Assembly (NCBI GenBank): GCA_016721505.1 | Contig: JADKHX010000008.1 | Coordinates: 62,001-126,000, forward strand | Origin: Rhodocyclaceae bacterium | GTDB lineage: Bacteria; Pseudomonadota; Gammaproteobacteria; Burkholderiales; Rhodocyclaceae | Direction of reading: 5' to 3' | Length of the DNA: 64,000 nt | In this document: piece after piece, positions 43,999 to 52,473 of the stretch | How positions within the stretch are numbered: the stretch's first letter is position 1 | How the letters are laid out: every line of letters starts with the position of its first letter | Notes under the pieces: generated by a model | Database searches by the model: none | Told to the model about the DNA's origin: nothing | What the model saw: only the letters and a program-made list of their open reading frames with translations | Made by a program: the position numbers and the translations under genes

Positions 43999-44526
43999 TT
44001 ACTTGCTCGCCGCCGATTTGCGTGTGTATTTCCCATCAAACGCCGTGATCCATTTACCGCTGGCATCTGTCGATTCCCAGTGTTGTCGGACGCTCGCATC
44101 GGCATTCGGCGTCCAAGTGATTCGATGTTTGGTCACCACGCCCTTGTCGTCGGTGGTTTCACCGGCTAGCACCATGCTGCTGCCCTTTAAGCCGCCTTCG
44201 AGCAGCAACAAGGTGCCGCCGTTATCGACCCAAGTTTGATGCCAGACCTTGCGGCCAGCGTCGTAAATATTGAAGCTCTCGCCGGTGTAGCCGCTGGGAG
44301 TTTTGTATTGTTCGTGGAGAACACAACCGCCGTGCTTTTTCTCGATTTTGTTGTTGCCGGCAAACTTGCCATTAGCGGCGACAACGTCCCATTCACCAAG
44401 CCAAAAATCAAATTGGCGGTGCGCGGCCGGATCACAAGGTGACGGTGGTGTTGCTGCCATAGTCAAAGAAGAAATTAAGCAGGAGGAAACGAGAAATAGC
44501 CGAGTAATGGCGCGTTTGAAATTCAT
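43999..44526 (-). CDS. Exported DUF1579-like protein
   Basis: 175 residues. Signal peptide 'RLFLVSSCLISSLTMAA' is followed by 'FDFWLGEWDVVAANGKF', 'GGCVLHEQYKTPSGYTGES' and 'WHQTWVDNGGTLLLLEGGL'. This looks like the lipocalin-like DUF1579 pattern, function unknown. GAGGAGTTTTC precedes the ATG. It sits between the S41-like gene and a transposase gene, all on the minus strand. Confidence 0.75.
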   Translation of the reverse strand: MNFKRAITRLFLVSSCLISSLTMAATPPSPCDPAAHRQFDFWLGEWDVVAANGKFAGNNKIEKKHGGCVLHEQYKTPSGYTGESFNIYDAGRKVWHQTWVDNGGTLLLLEGGLKGSSMVLAGETTDDKGVVTKHRITWTPNADASVRQHWESTDASGKWITAFDGKYTRKSAASK

Positions 44527-44558
44527 GAAAACTCCTCGTCGTTCAAAACAAATTCCGC

Positions 44559-45734
44559 TTAGCTCACGGGCATCCGACTTTCAAACAGAATGCTAAACCG
44601 ATTTAGCGCAGTTTTCCAATCCCGTATTGGCATAGTGCGCTTGGCGGCGATATTGCTCAGCGCCAGATGGAAGGACTTGCGGATCACCTCATCACTGCCG
44701 AATGAGCCGCGATTGTTGGTGACCTTGCGCAAATTTGCACCGACCAACTCAACGGCGTTGGTGGAATAAATTACTTTGCGAATTTCATCCGGGTAAGCGA
44801 AAAATGGCGTGACGCGTACCCAGTTTTTTCGCCACAACTGACCAATGGCGGCATAGGTACTGTCCCATTTTTCGACGAACGAATCGAGGCAACGCTCGGC
44901 CTCTTCTATGGTGGTGGCGCGATAAATGAGTTTGAGATCAGCGGCCACTGCCTTATGGCTTCTGGCTGGCACAAACTTCAGGCTTCGTCGCACCATCTGC
45001 GCGATGCAAAGCTGCACCACAGCCTGCGGAAATTCGGCCTTGACCGCCGCTTCCAAGCCTAGTGCGCCATCAACACAGGCAATAAAAATATCTTGCACGC
45101 CACGATTTTTTAGTTCGGCAATTAGCGTGCACCAGAAGCCGGTATCGGGCATGCCGTTTTCTGAATCCGCCATCCACAAACCCAGTACCTCGCGCAAGCC
45201 TTGTGAATTCACACCAATAGCGAGATACACCGACCTGTTAGCAATGCGCCCGGCTTCACAGGACTTGACCTGCAATGAATCAAAATACATGATGGGATAA
45301 AGCCGCTCCAGCGGCCTGCTCTGCCACGCGCCGGCTTCATCAATCAAGGCATCCGTCACACTGGCAACTTTTTCCGGTGATACCGTTACGGCATAAATTT
45401 CTGCCAAATGCGCTTGGATTTCCGGCGTACTTAAACCGCGTGCATAGAGGCTCAAAATTTTTTCATCGTACTCACTGTGATTGGCTGAACTACTGCCTGG
45501 CAACGGCGAACGAGCCGACTCGAATCGGCCCATCTGCGTCGACGAGTGGTAAGCCGCAAAACGCGGCGAATCAGCCAAGGCATGACTCGCCGGTTTGTCC
45601 ATCGCAACCGACAGCGCCCGTTCCAGCAGCGCCACGGTCAATTGCTTCAACAACCCTTGCTCGCCAATCAAATCCTCTGGTGTTTTGTAGTGCTTGAGTA
45701 ACTCATCCACCAGATTGCTATCGAGGGTCATCAT
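44559..45734 (-). CDS. Divergent IS256-family transposase, isolated
   Basis: 391 residues. The mutator-type catalytic triad is present: Asp152 ('MYFDSLQVK'), Asp222 ('IACVDGALG') and Glu329 ('STNAVELVGANLRKV'). Departures from the family: the usual C-x2-H before the helical insertion reads C243-x2-Q246, and the N-terminal 'RNGxxxKT' region is replaced by a low-similarity stretch (residues 50-85). 'LVGAN' also stands where 'SLN' is usual. No terminal inverted repeats fit in the flanks: 32 bases on one side and 19 on the other, next to a receptor gene. The full open frame without IS ends suggests a domesticated or stranded copy. Confidence 0.85.
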   Translation of the reverse strand: MMTLDSNLVDELLKHYKTPEDLIGEQGLLKQLTVALLERALSVAMDKPASHALADSPRFAAYHSSTQMGRFESARSPLPGSSSANHSEYDEKILSLYARGLSTPEIQAHLAEIYAVTVSPEKVASVTDALIDEAGAWQSRPLERLYPIMYFDSLQVKSCEAGRIANRSVYLAIGVNSQGLREVLGLWMADSENGMPDTGFWCTLIAELKNRGVQDIFIACVDGALGLEAAVKAEFPQAVVQLCIAQMVRRSLKFVPARSHKAVAADLKLIYRATTIEEAERCLDSFVEKWDSTYAAIGQLWRKNWVRVTPFFAYPDEIRKVIYSTNAVELVGANLRKVTNNRGSFGSDEVIRKSFHLALSNIAAKRTMPIRDWKTALNRFSILFESRMPVS

Positions 45735-45753
45735 TGCTTTTGTCGATCAAAAA

Positions 45754-48555
45754 TTAGAACTTGTAGGTTACTTTTGCATAGACAAAACGTCCCAGTGGAT
45801 CGTACTGAGCTGGGTCAAAGCCGTAAGCAAAATAGTTGACGGTGTTGATGTACACCGGAGGATCTTTGTCGAGCAAGTTCTTTGCACCGACGGAGAAATT
45901 CAGATCCTTGCTATACGAGTAACGTGCTTGCAAATCGTAAATCGAATAGCTAGGGACGAAGTGTCGGTTGGCATTGAGATCCGGCCCATCTTCATAGCCA
46001 TCAGTATAGTTTTGCGTCAAGGTCGCACCAAATGGGCCGTTGGTCCAGTCAAGGCTCAGCTTGTGACGATATTTATGAATCGTGCCGCCTAGGCTCACCA
46101 ATTTGAGCGCAGCACCTGCCGCGTCTACCTGAGTTCCGATAGCGTTTTCGGTGCCATCTGGCGATTTCAAGCTTGCCTTGGTCATTCGTGTGGCGTTGTA
46201 ATCGACGGTCAATTTACCGAAGCTAAATTTGTCGCTCCACGTTGCACCGATGTCGAAACCTGCGAACTTTGCCAGGCCGGCGTTGATCTGCCTTTCATCA
46301 ACAGTATTCGCGGATCCGTCGGGATTGAAAGTTACATATTGATTGTTGACACCGTTCGCCTGATTGACCAAGGCCAATGCCGTTGACGCTGTAACGTACT
46401 TGTCGATTTCAATGGCAAAGTAGTCAAGATTCAGTTTCACGGTTTTGATCGGCGTGGCTATCATGCCGATAGACCATTGTTTGGATTTCTCTGGAACCAA
46501 GTTTGCATTGCCACCAAACTTGGCATTGGCTTGGTACTGAGGACCAGCAACCGGATCGGTGTATTGCTCGGACGAACCCAGAGTCTCGGGCGTGTAGAGC
46601 TCAGACAAAGATGGCGCGCGAAATCCGGTGCCGTAGCTGGAACGGATGCTCATCATATCCACTGGCGCGTATCGCAAACTGACTTTGCCGGTGATCGGGC
46701 TACCGTCCTTTTGCAAGTCGCCATAGCGGTCACCACGCAATGAGACATTGGCTTCGAGGTTTTTCAAGATCGGCAGATTGACTTCAGAAAACACACTGCT
46801 GATCGTGCGACTTTTCTCAACTGGCAAGGTCGCGCCACCAAGTCCAGCGATGTCACCTGTTGCCAAAATGGGAGGTGCAGAAATCTCGAAGCGTTGGTTG
46901 CGTACTTCGCCACCCACTGAAATCGCAATTTCTCCGCCGGCCAAATTGCCAATCACATTCGAGACGCGACCATCCCATGCGCTGGTGGTGAATTTGCCGC
47001 CAATTGTTGGCCCGATATATTGTGCCGCTGCTACGGCAGCTGCCACATTGGCAGGCTGAACGCCGCCGGGTGACCACGGGTTCCAATTGTTGGTAGTGAC
47101 ATTAAGCGCGCGAGCCAAAGCGAGTTGTGAAAAATATCCGTCAATCACGTTGCCGCCCACCAGACTTTGATCGCGACTTACCGCCGTGTCATAGTCCCAT
47201 CCTTTGTAGATGCCTTTCAATCCAACGACAAAGCGATTCTGGGTGCTTTGATCGCGGGTCGACCGCTCACCTGCCACAAACGCGCGCTGGGTAACCGCCA
47301 ACACCTGGCCAACCATCGCACCGAGGCCATGTGCATTGAGCCAAGCGGTCGGATAGTTCGGGTTAGTTGGGCGAATCAGCAGCGCGGGAGATACACCCGA
47401 GCCGAGAAAGGCCGAGTCCGTCGCCAGGAAACTGGTGCGAACGGGCGATGGTTGAAATACCTGCTGGGTGACGTTATGGACTCGCGCAAACTGGGTATAC
47501 AGTTCGTTGTCAGCGTCTAATCGGAAACGTGCCGAAGCCGTCACGTTTTGCTTTTCGGTTTTTGGGATCAAGCGGACAGCGGCAGCCGAGTCGTAGAAAC
47601 AACGACCCGCACTAGTGCTCGGTGCTGCTGGACCGGGCACCAAGAAGTGATCATCGGCGGCGCAAGCGTTTAAGTCAGCATTCGGGTTGCCGTAAAAGGC
47701 AGCGCGCACACCAAACGGATTGCCTGCACCACCAGCATTCGCGGCACGGGTGTCGGATAGCCCTGTGGCCGGGTCGACTAGCACCGTACTCCAGACCCCT
47801 TCGATATTGCCGCCGCCGGTCGCACCGTTGGTGTAATAAGGGGGCACATTGCCTGATTTCGCGTAGTCACGACTACTTGCTTTCAGATCGCCTTGCGATT
47901 CAAAGCCGACCGACAACATCACATTGAACTTGTCTTTGGCTAGCGAACCGTAGCCCATCATGACGCTCGCCTTGTCGGATTTGCCGCCACCATCGCGCGT
48001 TGGACTACCGCTGGTATATGAGGCTTCAATGCCTTGAAAATCCTTGCGTGTAACGAAATTGATCACGCCGGCCATTGCATCGCTTCCGTAAATCGACGAT
48101 GCACCGTCGGTCAGCACGTCAATGCGCTCAATGGACTCAACGGGAATGGCATTGACATCAACAGCAGCGGAATTCGTTCCGAACGGTGCCAAGCGGCGGC
48201 CATCAACCAAAATCAAAGTCCGTTGGTCGCCTAGACCGCGCAACGACACGCTGGAACGACCATAGGTGGAATTACCCGCGCCCATGCCCTTCACTACGCC
48301 ACCGGCTGCACTGACACTAGGCAACGAAAGCATCAAGCCTTCAATATTCACCGCGCCTGTTTTGGCAATGTCCTCACGCGTAATTATTTGTACCGGCAGC
48401 GCCTGTTGCTCGAGCGACTGCTTAATACTCGAACCTGTCACTTCAACCCGTTGGACAGCTTCTTGGGAAAATGCTGCCTGTGATACAGCAGCAAGAGTGA
48501 CGGCTGTGCAAGCTTGACCAACCATCAGCGTTATTTGTTTTTTCTTGAAAATCAT
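45754..48555 (-). CDS. TonB-dependent outer-membrane receptor 1
   Basis: 933 residues from the ATG at 48553-48555, which has AGGAGG seven bases upstream. Signal peptide at 1-31, TonB-box region 'VQRVEVTGSSIKQ', and a plug with 'VDVNAIPVESIERIDVLTDG' and 'GSDAMAGVINFVTRK'. A 22-strand barrel ends in 'YAKVTYKF' with the terminal Phe used by the BAM machinery. It imports an unknown ligand (siderophore, vitamin or carbohydrate). No TonB/ExbB or inner-membrane transporter genes are nearby. It is similar in type to the receptor encoded next upstream. Confidence 0.93.
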   Translation of the reverse strand: MIFKKKQITLMVGQACTAVTLAAVSQAAFSQEAVQRVEVTGSSIKQSLEQQALPVQIITREDIAKTGAVNIEGLMLSLPSVSAAGGVVKGMGAGNSTYGRSSVSLRGLGDQRTLILVDGRRLAPFGTNSAAVDVNAIPVESIERIDVLTDGASSIYGSDAMAGVINFVTRKDFQGIEASYTSGSPTRDGGGKSDKASVMMGYGSLAKDKFNVMLSVGFESQGDLKASSRDYAKSGNVPPYYTNGATGGGNIEGVWSTVLVDPATGLSDTRAANAGGAGNPFGVRAAFYGNPNADLNACAADDHFLVPGPAAPSTSAGRCFYDSAAAVRLIPKTEKQNVTASARFRLDADNELYTQFARVHNVTQQVFQPSPVRTSFLATDSAFLGSGVSPALLIRPTNPNYPTAWLNAHGLGAMVGQVLAVTQRAFVAGERSTRDQSTQNRFVVGLKGIYKGWDYDTAVSRDQSLVGGNVIDGYFSQLALARALNVTTNNWNPWSPGGVQPANVAAAVAAAQYIGPTIGGKFTTSAWDGRVSNVIGNLAGGEIAISVGGEVRNQRFEISAPPILATGDIAGLGGATLPVEKSRTISSVFSEVNLPILKNLEANVSLRGDRYGDLQKDGSPITGKVSLRYAPVDMMSIRSSYGTGFRAPSLSELYTPETLGSSEQYTDPVAGPQYQANAKFGGNANLVPEKSKQWSIGMIATPIKTVKLNLDYFAIEIDKYVTASTALALVNQANGVNNQYVTFNPDGSANTVDERQINAGLAKFAGFDIGATWSDKFSFGKLTVDYNATRMTKASLKSPDGTENAIGTQVDAAGAALKLVSLGGTIHKYRHKLSLDWTNGPFGATLTQNYTDGYEDGPDLNANRHFVPSYSIYDLQARYSYSKDLNFSVGAKNLLDKDPPVYINTVNYFAYGFDPAQYDPLGRFVYAKVTYKF

Positions 48556-48620
48556 GTTGCCTCCTAAGGATGACTGCTTGAATGTGTACGAGCGCAATAT
48601 CTCGTTTTTGCGTCGGCAGC

Positions 48621-48688
48621 GGCAGTATTGGCGGCGGCGAAAATCGCGTCCTTAAGAAGGGGTTAAGGTTTTCTGAAATCTACTGAAA
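48621..48688 (-). promoter_or_regulatory. Candidate operator/promoter block 1 (11-bp direct repeats)
   Basis: GGCAGTATTGG...AAAATCGCGTCCTTAA (48621-48655) nearly equals the block at 52331. Hexamers CTTAAG (48651), GTTAAG (48662), CTGAAA (48673) and CTGAAA (48683) follow at 11, 11 and 10 bp. It lies 66 bp upstream of receptor 1. The spacing matches OmpR/PhoB-type winged-helix binding. The conserved block on the gene side may hold the core promoter. Confidence 0.65.
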
Positions 48689-48983
48689 GCTTCCTTTCTT
48701 CCGTTTCAGATTGTGCAAAGTGCCCAATTCGTAAACTCCTTCAATGCCGTTTGAGTGCCATCAAGGCAGGCAGCTTTCCAACTCAGGAACCGTGGTGCCG
48801 GCGCTTACGAAGGTAGTGTGCAGCTTGCGAATTCGACAATGTGCGAGCGCTTGGTAGCTGACGTTTTATGGTGCGACGAGTGACAAAAAAGCTACACGTC
48901 GCCTGAAGAATTTATTAAACCAAGCAGTGTTGCTAACAACCCACACTGGTGGTTGGGCAAACGATCTCGCGTGCTTCATTAAA
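48689..48983. other. Gene-free region between the two receptor genes
   Basis: About 295 bases with only short frames, no recognisable motif, and no similarity seen to the regulator genes. It may be what remains of a larger spacer. Confidence 0.5.
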
Positions 48984-49011
48984 CAAAAAAAGAGGCGGAC
49001 AAGCCGCCTCT
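48984..49011 (-). terminator. Rho-independent terminator of receptor 2
   Basis: On the minus strand the stem AGAGGCGG / CCGCCTCT is followed by seven T. It lies 45 bases after the stop codon at 49056. Confidence 0.92.
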
Positions 49012-49055
49012 AAGAAGAACAATTCAGCGGCACGACACCGCTGATGCAATCGGAA

Positions 49056-52031
49056 TTACTTGAACTTATAGCCAGCCGACAAAAGGAAATAGCGGCCTCG
49101 GTTGTCGTGCAAACCGGGATCGTAGCCTTCTGCAATCGTTGTTGCATCAGTTGTCGGAGTGTAGGGTGCCTTGGTGTCCAAAATGTTACTGACTTGGATA
49201 CCTAAGGTAAGATTCTTGATGCCTTTGTATTGGTATCCAAGGTCGTAGGTTGCCCACGCTGGGACTGTGCAGTCAGGGTGATATGCAATGTATGTATTGC
49301 GTCCATTGGTCGCTGTTGCAGCAACGCCCAACACAGACCGGCCACCCAAATTGGCCTCAGCCGCACCGCCCCAGTGACAAGTTGAGCCATTGTAGGTATA
49401 GGTTGTTCCGTTGGTGCCACCGAAACCATCAAAGCGACGAATCTGCGAAATTGAACTCACATAATTCACGGCTCCAGTGAAAGTATGACCGCCAACTTCC
49501 AGTGCCGACGCAATGCGCAGCTTCAGCCGCGGTATGGTATCCGACGATGTTGCCCAATCGGCAAGCCCTCCAGAGGTACCGACAGCATTCCAAGTTGGCA
49601 ATCCGGGTTGTTCTTCGCGCAGGTATCTAAGTAAATAGGTGCCTTTGAGCGATGAGCTTAATTTCCCGTACTCACCCAGAGAGTTCCGCATTCTGATCTC
49701 CAGGTCAAACCCGTGAATTTCCGTCGAACCCTGGTTCACCCACGGCCTCGCCACAGAAATCAATGGTCCGGTCCCTGGAATAGGATTGCCCAAGGCATCG
49801 GTTAGCAACAAGACCGGTGAAGTCTCACGAGTGATAGACCCAGGCGGGTAGTTATTGGGATGATCAAGAATATCTTGAGCTGCCCCGCGAGCAACCTCGC
49901 CTTTCTTGATAATGTCGAACACGTCGACCAGCATGTCGATATTGCTCGTTGGGGAATAAATCATTCCGAACGTCCAACTCTTGGAGTCTTCAGGTTTTAG
50001 TGCCGGATTGGCAACGCCCACTGACGAAACACTCTTCGCACAATCCAGTGCCGTGCCGCCATTAGGTTTTGGTGTCGTTCCATCCTGTTCGCAGCGCAGT
50101 GGATCGTGTAAGCCATTGAGGAACGACTGAGCGCCTCCGGGTGACACTTGCGACACGGCTGGTGCGCGGAAGCCTTCGGCGTATGAGCCGCGCACAACGA
50201 AGTTGTCCATTACTGTCCATTTGAAGCCTACTTTGGGGACAAAGCTTGTAGCGATGCCTGGGTATTTGTCAAAGCGGCCAGCAAAATCCGTCTCGAAAGT
50301 CCTCATCCAAGGTGTCCGAAACTCAAAAAAGGCGGATTTCACATCGCGATCGCCAAAAATCTGGGTCGTCGCAAACCCCATGATGTCGCCATTAGCGTGC
50401 TTGGGATCGGCGCTGACGCCAATTGCCTCGTTGCGAAACTCCATGCCAGTGGCAAAACCAATTGGGCCACCACCAAGACTCCCAAATTCCGTAGTCGCTT
50501 TGAAGTCGTATTGCTTGATTTCCGCAAACGCAAGGGCGGTAATGTCGGGAGAAATAGCAGGGTCATTCGCAATGGATGCCAAGGTACGTCCAGTCAGCAA
50601 CTGACGCAATACTGGCAAATAGAGGAAACCGTGTCGAGTTTCTTCGCGTTCAGTGCGATTCCAAAGATAGGCAGCTTCCCAATCCCAAGTTCCGATCGTG
50701 CCTTTGATACCGAGCAATACTCTGTACTGCTCATTTGTTAAGTCAGTGCCACCGGGATGGTTTTCAAATCGATACCGTACTGCGGCCGCACGCGGCGTAG
50801 CGTCTGCATTAAATGGATTGTCTGGATGGCCGATAGGCAGAATTGCTTGAAACGACGCACCGACGCCCCCTACAAGGAAGTTGGTAACCGGCGCGAGACC
50901 ATCTATTGTGCGGGCTGGCAGAATATAAGTGCGATCCGACTTGCTGTAAGCCAGTTCAGTAAATGCTGTCATTGATGACCCTAGCCGTAATGTGCCGTGA
51001 GCCATAAATGCTGCATCGTCGCCCTTGCTTTGCATTTCGGTGTACAGGTCGTTGTTGAAATTGCAGAAGCTCTTGCCGGTCAATGCTGAAGTTGCAGCAA
51101 TACCGTAAACAACACCCGTACCGGTTGCGCCAGGTGTAACTGTTAGCAAGCGATCAGCGGGGCAACCCGCAGTAACGATTGAAACGACGGTGGTCGGCGT
51201 GGCAGTTGGGAAAGATCTGGTTCCATTCGCTGCCGCATTATTAGTACCGTTCTCTTTGTAAAACACCGGGTAGGCTGACAAGCTGCTGGAGAATGGGTTG
51301 CCACGCAGGTTGATCTGATTGTATTGATCAGCCTGGATGTCGTTAGATCCATCAGCCATCATCGTCGAGTCGCGCTGACTGAAGTCACCGCTGACAAGAA
51401 AGTTCCATCCATTCGAATTCAAATCGCCAAAACCGGCTGATATGGTCACCGCACGGCGGGCAAATTCACCATCGTCGTTAAAACCCATGCGGGTGTTAAC
51501 TTCGAAGCCCTGATAGTCAGTCTTGGTGATGAAGTTAATTACGCCACCGACGGCATCCGAGCCATAAACCGCGGAAGCGCCGTCCTTCAGGATTTCTACA
51601 CGATCAATCGCTGACAACGGGATAGTGTTTAGGTCATAAATAGTTGAAGCGCCAAGATTTGGGTTGGCGTACGCTGACGGTGTCATCCGGCGACCATTAA
51701 TCAAAATTAAGGTCGACGTCGCCCCAAGCGAGCGTAGGGATGCAGTCGCTACGCCACTCGAAAAGCTATTTTGGCCTGAATTGTCGTTTTGTCCGTCCGC
51801 ACCCAGGGCAGTAACGGTCTTCATCAATTCGAGCACTGTTTTGGCGCCGCTTTGTTGGATATCCTTGGCTGTAATAACTTCAATCGGCTGAGACCCCTCA
51901 ACGCTGACTCGCTTGATGTTTGAACCTGTCACGGTGACACGCTCCGGTGCTGCGGTTTGCGCCAAGGCACTGGAAACGATGCTCAGCGCTCCAACAACTG
52001 CCACCGCCATTTGTGTTTTCTTGAACTTCAT
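49056..52031 (-). CDS. TonB-dependent outer-membrane receptor 2
   Basis: 991 residues; AGGAG lies six bases before the ATG. Signal peptide to about residue 25 ('SIVSSALAQ'), then 'RVTVTGSNIKRVSVEGSQP', and a plug with 'TIPLSAIDRVEILKDGASAV' and 'YGSDAVGGVINFITK'. The barrel ends 'YFLLSAGYKFK'. The loop near residues 640-665 has several cysteines. The ligand is unknown. The start is 443 bases from the divergent regulator gene. Confidence 0.93.
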   Translation of the reverse strand: MKFKKTQMAVAVVGALSIVSSALAQTAAPERVTVTGSNIKRVSVEGSQPIEVITAKDIQQSGAKTVLELMKTVTALGADGQNDNSGQNSFSSGVATASLRSLGATSTLILINGRRMTPSAYANPNLGASTIYDLNTIPLSAIDRVEILKDGASAVYGSDAVGGVINFITKTDYQGFEVNTRMGFNDDGEFARRAVTISAGFGDLNSNGWNFLVSGDFSQRDSTMMADGSNDIQADQYNQINLRGNPFSSSLSAYPVFYKENGTNNAAANGTRSFPTATPTTVVSIVTAGCPADRLLTVTPGATGTGVVYGIAATSALTGKSFCNFNNDLYTEMQSKGDDAAFMAHGTLRLGSSMTAFTELAYSKSDRTYILPARTIDGLAPVTNFLVGGVGASFQAILPIGHPDNPFNADATPRAAAVRYRFENHPGGTDLTNEQYRVLLGIKGTIGTWDWEAAYLWNRTEREETRHGFLYLPVLRQLLTGRTLASIANDPAISPDITALAFAEIKQYDFKATTEFGSLGGGPIGFATGMEFRNEAIGVSADPKHANGDIMGFATTQIFGDRDVKSAFFEFRTPWMRTFETDFAGRFDKYPGIATSFVPKVGFKWTVMDNFVVRGSYAEGFRAPAVSQVSPGGAQSFLNGLHDPLRCEQDGTTPKPNGGTALDCAKSVSSVGVANPALKPEDSKSWTFGMIYSPTSNIDMLVDVFDIIKKGEVARGAAQDILDHPNNYPPGSITRETSPVLLLTDALGNPIPGTGPLISVARPWVNQGSTEIHGFDLEIRMRNSLGEYGKLSSSLKGTYLLRYLREEQPGLPTWNAVGTSGGLADWATSSDTIPRLKLRIASALEVGGHTFTGAVNYVSSISQIRRFDGFGGTNGTTYTYNGSTCHWGGAAEANLGGRSVLGVAATATNGRNTYIAYHPDCTVPAWATYDLGYQYKGIKNLTLGIQVSNILDTKAPYTPTTDATTIAEGYDPGLHDNRGRYFLLSAGYKFK

Positions 52032-52330
52032 TTATTGCTCCTAAGTTTTTTACTTTTGCGAACTCGTGATTCGGGCAAAGTAGCTTGAAAAAATGGAAAT
52101 CCGCATCCGACCGCTATGCGGGGTAATTGGGCTGTAACGCATTTGTATGGGCATGTAACGGCTAACTAATTGCCTCGCCGGAACCTGCACAGCGGTTGCC
52201 TAAAAGATTGCCCGTTCGAACCAATCTTGTCTTTCCTTGAAAATGGTTTATCTACAAAAAGCTGACAATGTGTATTTAGATGGCGACTTACTTTGGCTGT
52301 ACTGACACCACGGCAAATCGCCACAGCAAG
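52032..52330. other. Leader region between receptor 2 and the operator block
   Basis: About 300 bases. TGTAACG and TGTAACGG occur 22 bp apart at 52133 and 52155. No gene is supported. If receptor 2 is transcribed from block 2, this is a long 5' leader. Confidence 0.4.
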
Positions 52331-52388
52331 GGCAGTATTGGTGGCGGTAAAAATCACGTCCTTAAATCAAGCTTAAGATTTGCTTAAA
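52331..52388. promoter_or_regulatory. Candidate operator/promoter block 2 (exact 11-bp direct repeats)
   Basis: GGCAGTATTGG...AAAATCACGTCCTTAA (52331-52365) matches block 1 at 31 of 35 positions. CTTAAA (52361), CTTAAG (52372) and CTTAAA (52383) follow at exact 11-bp spacing. It lies between receptor 2 and regulator 1, so one site could serve both. Confidence 0.7.
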
Positions 52389-52404
52389 CCTGATTCAGAT
52401 GTCT

Positions 52405-52432
52405 TTGCATTGACTTCAGGTGCTGGTGTAAT
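52405..52432 (+). promoter_or_regulatory. Possible promoter of regulator 1
   Basis: TTGCAT (52405) and TGTAAT (52427) with a 16-bp spacer, 17 bp after the last direct repeat. It is placed as an activator-dependent promoter would be. Weak by itself. Confidence 0.35.
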
Positions 52433-52473
52433 GCACGCGAGATTGCGACTACGCATGCAACGGGATTGTTGGA

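Noticed and set aside
52411..52440. Possible degenerate short repeat (AGGTGCTGGTGTAATGCACGCG) in the regulator 1 leader
   Set aside because: Only about 12 bases match and the right end is not CGCCGT; too weak to count as a copy.
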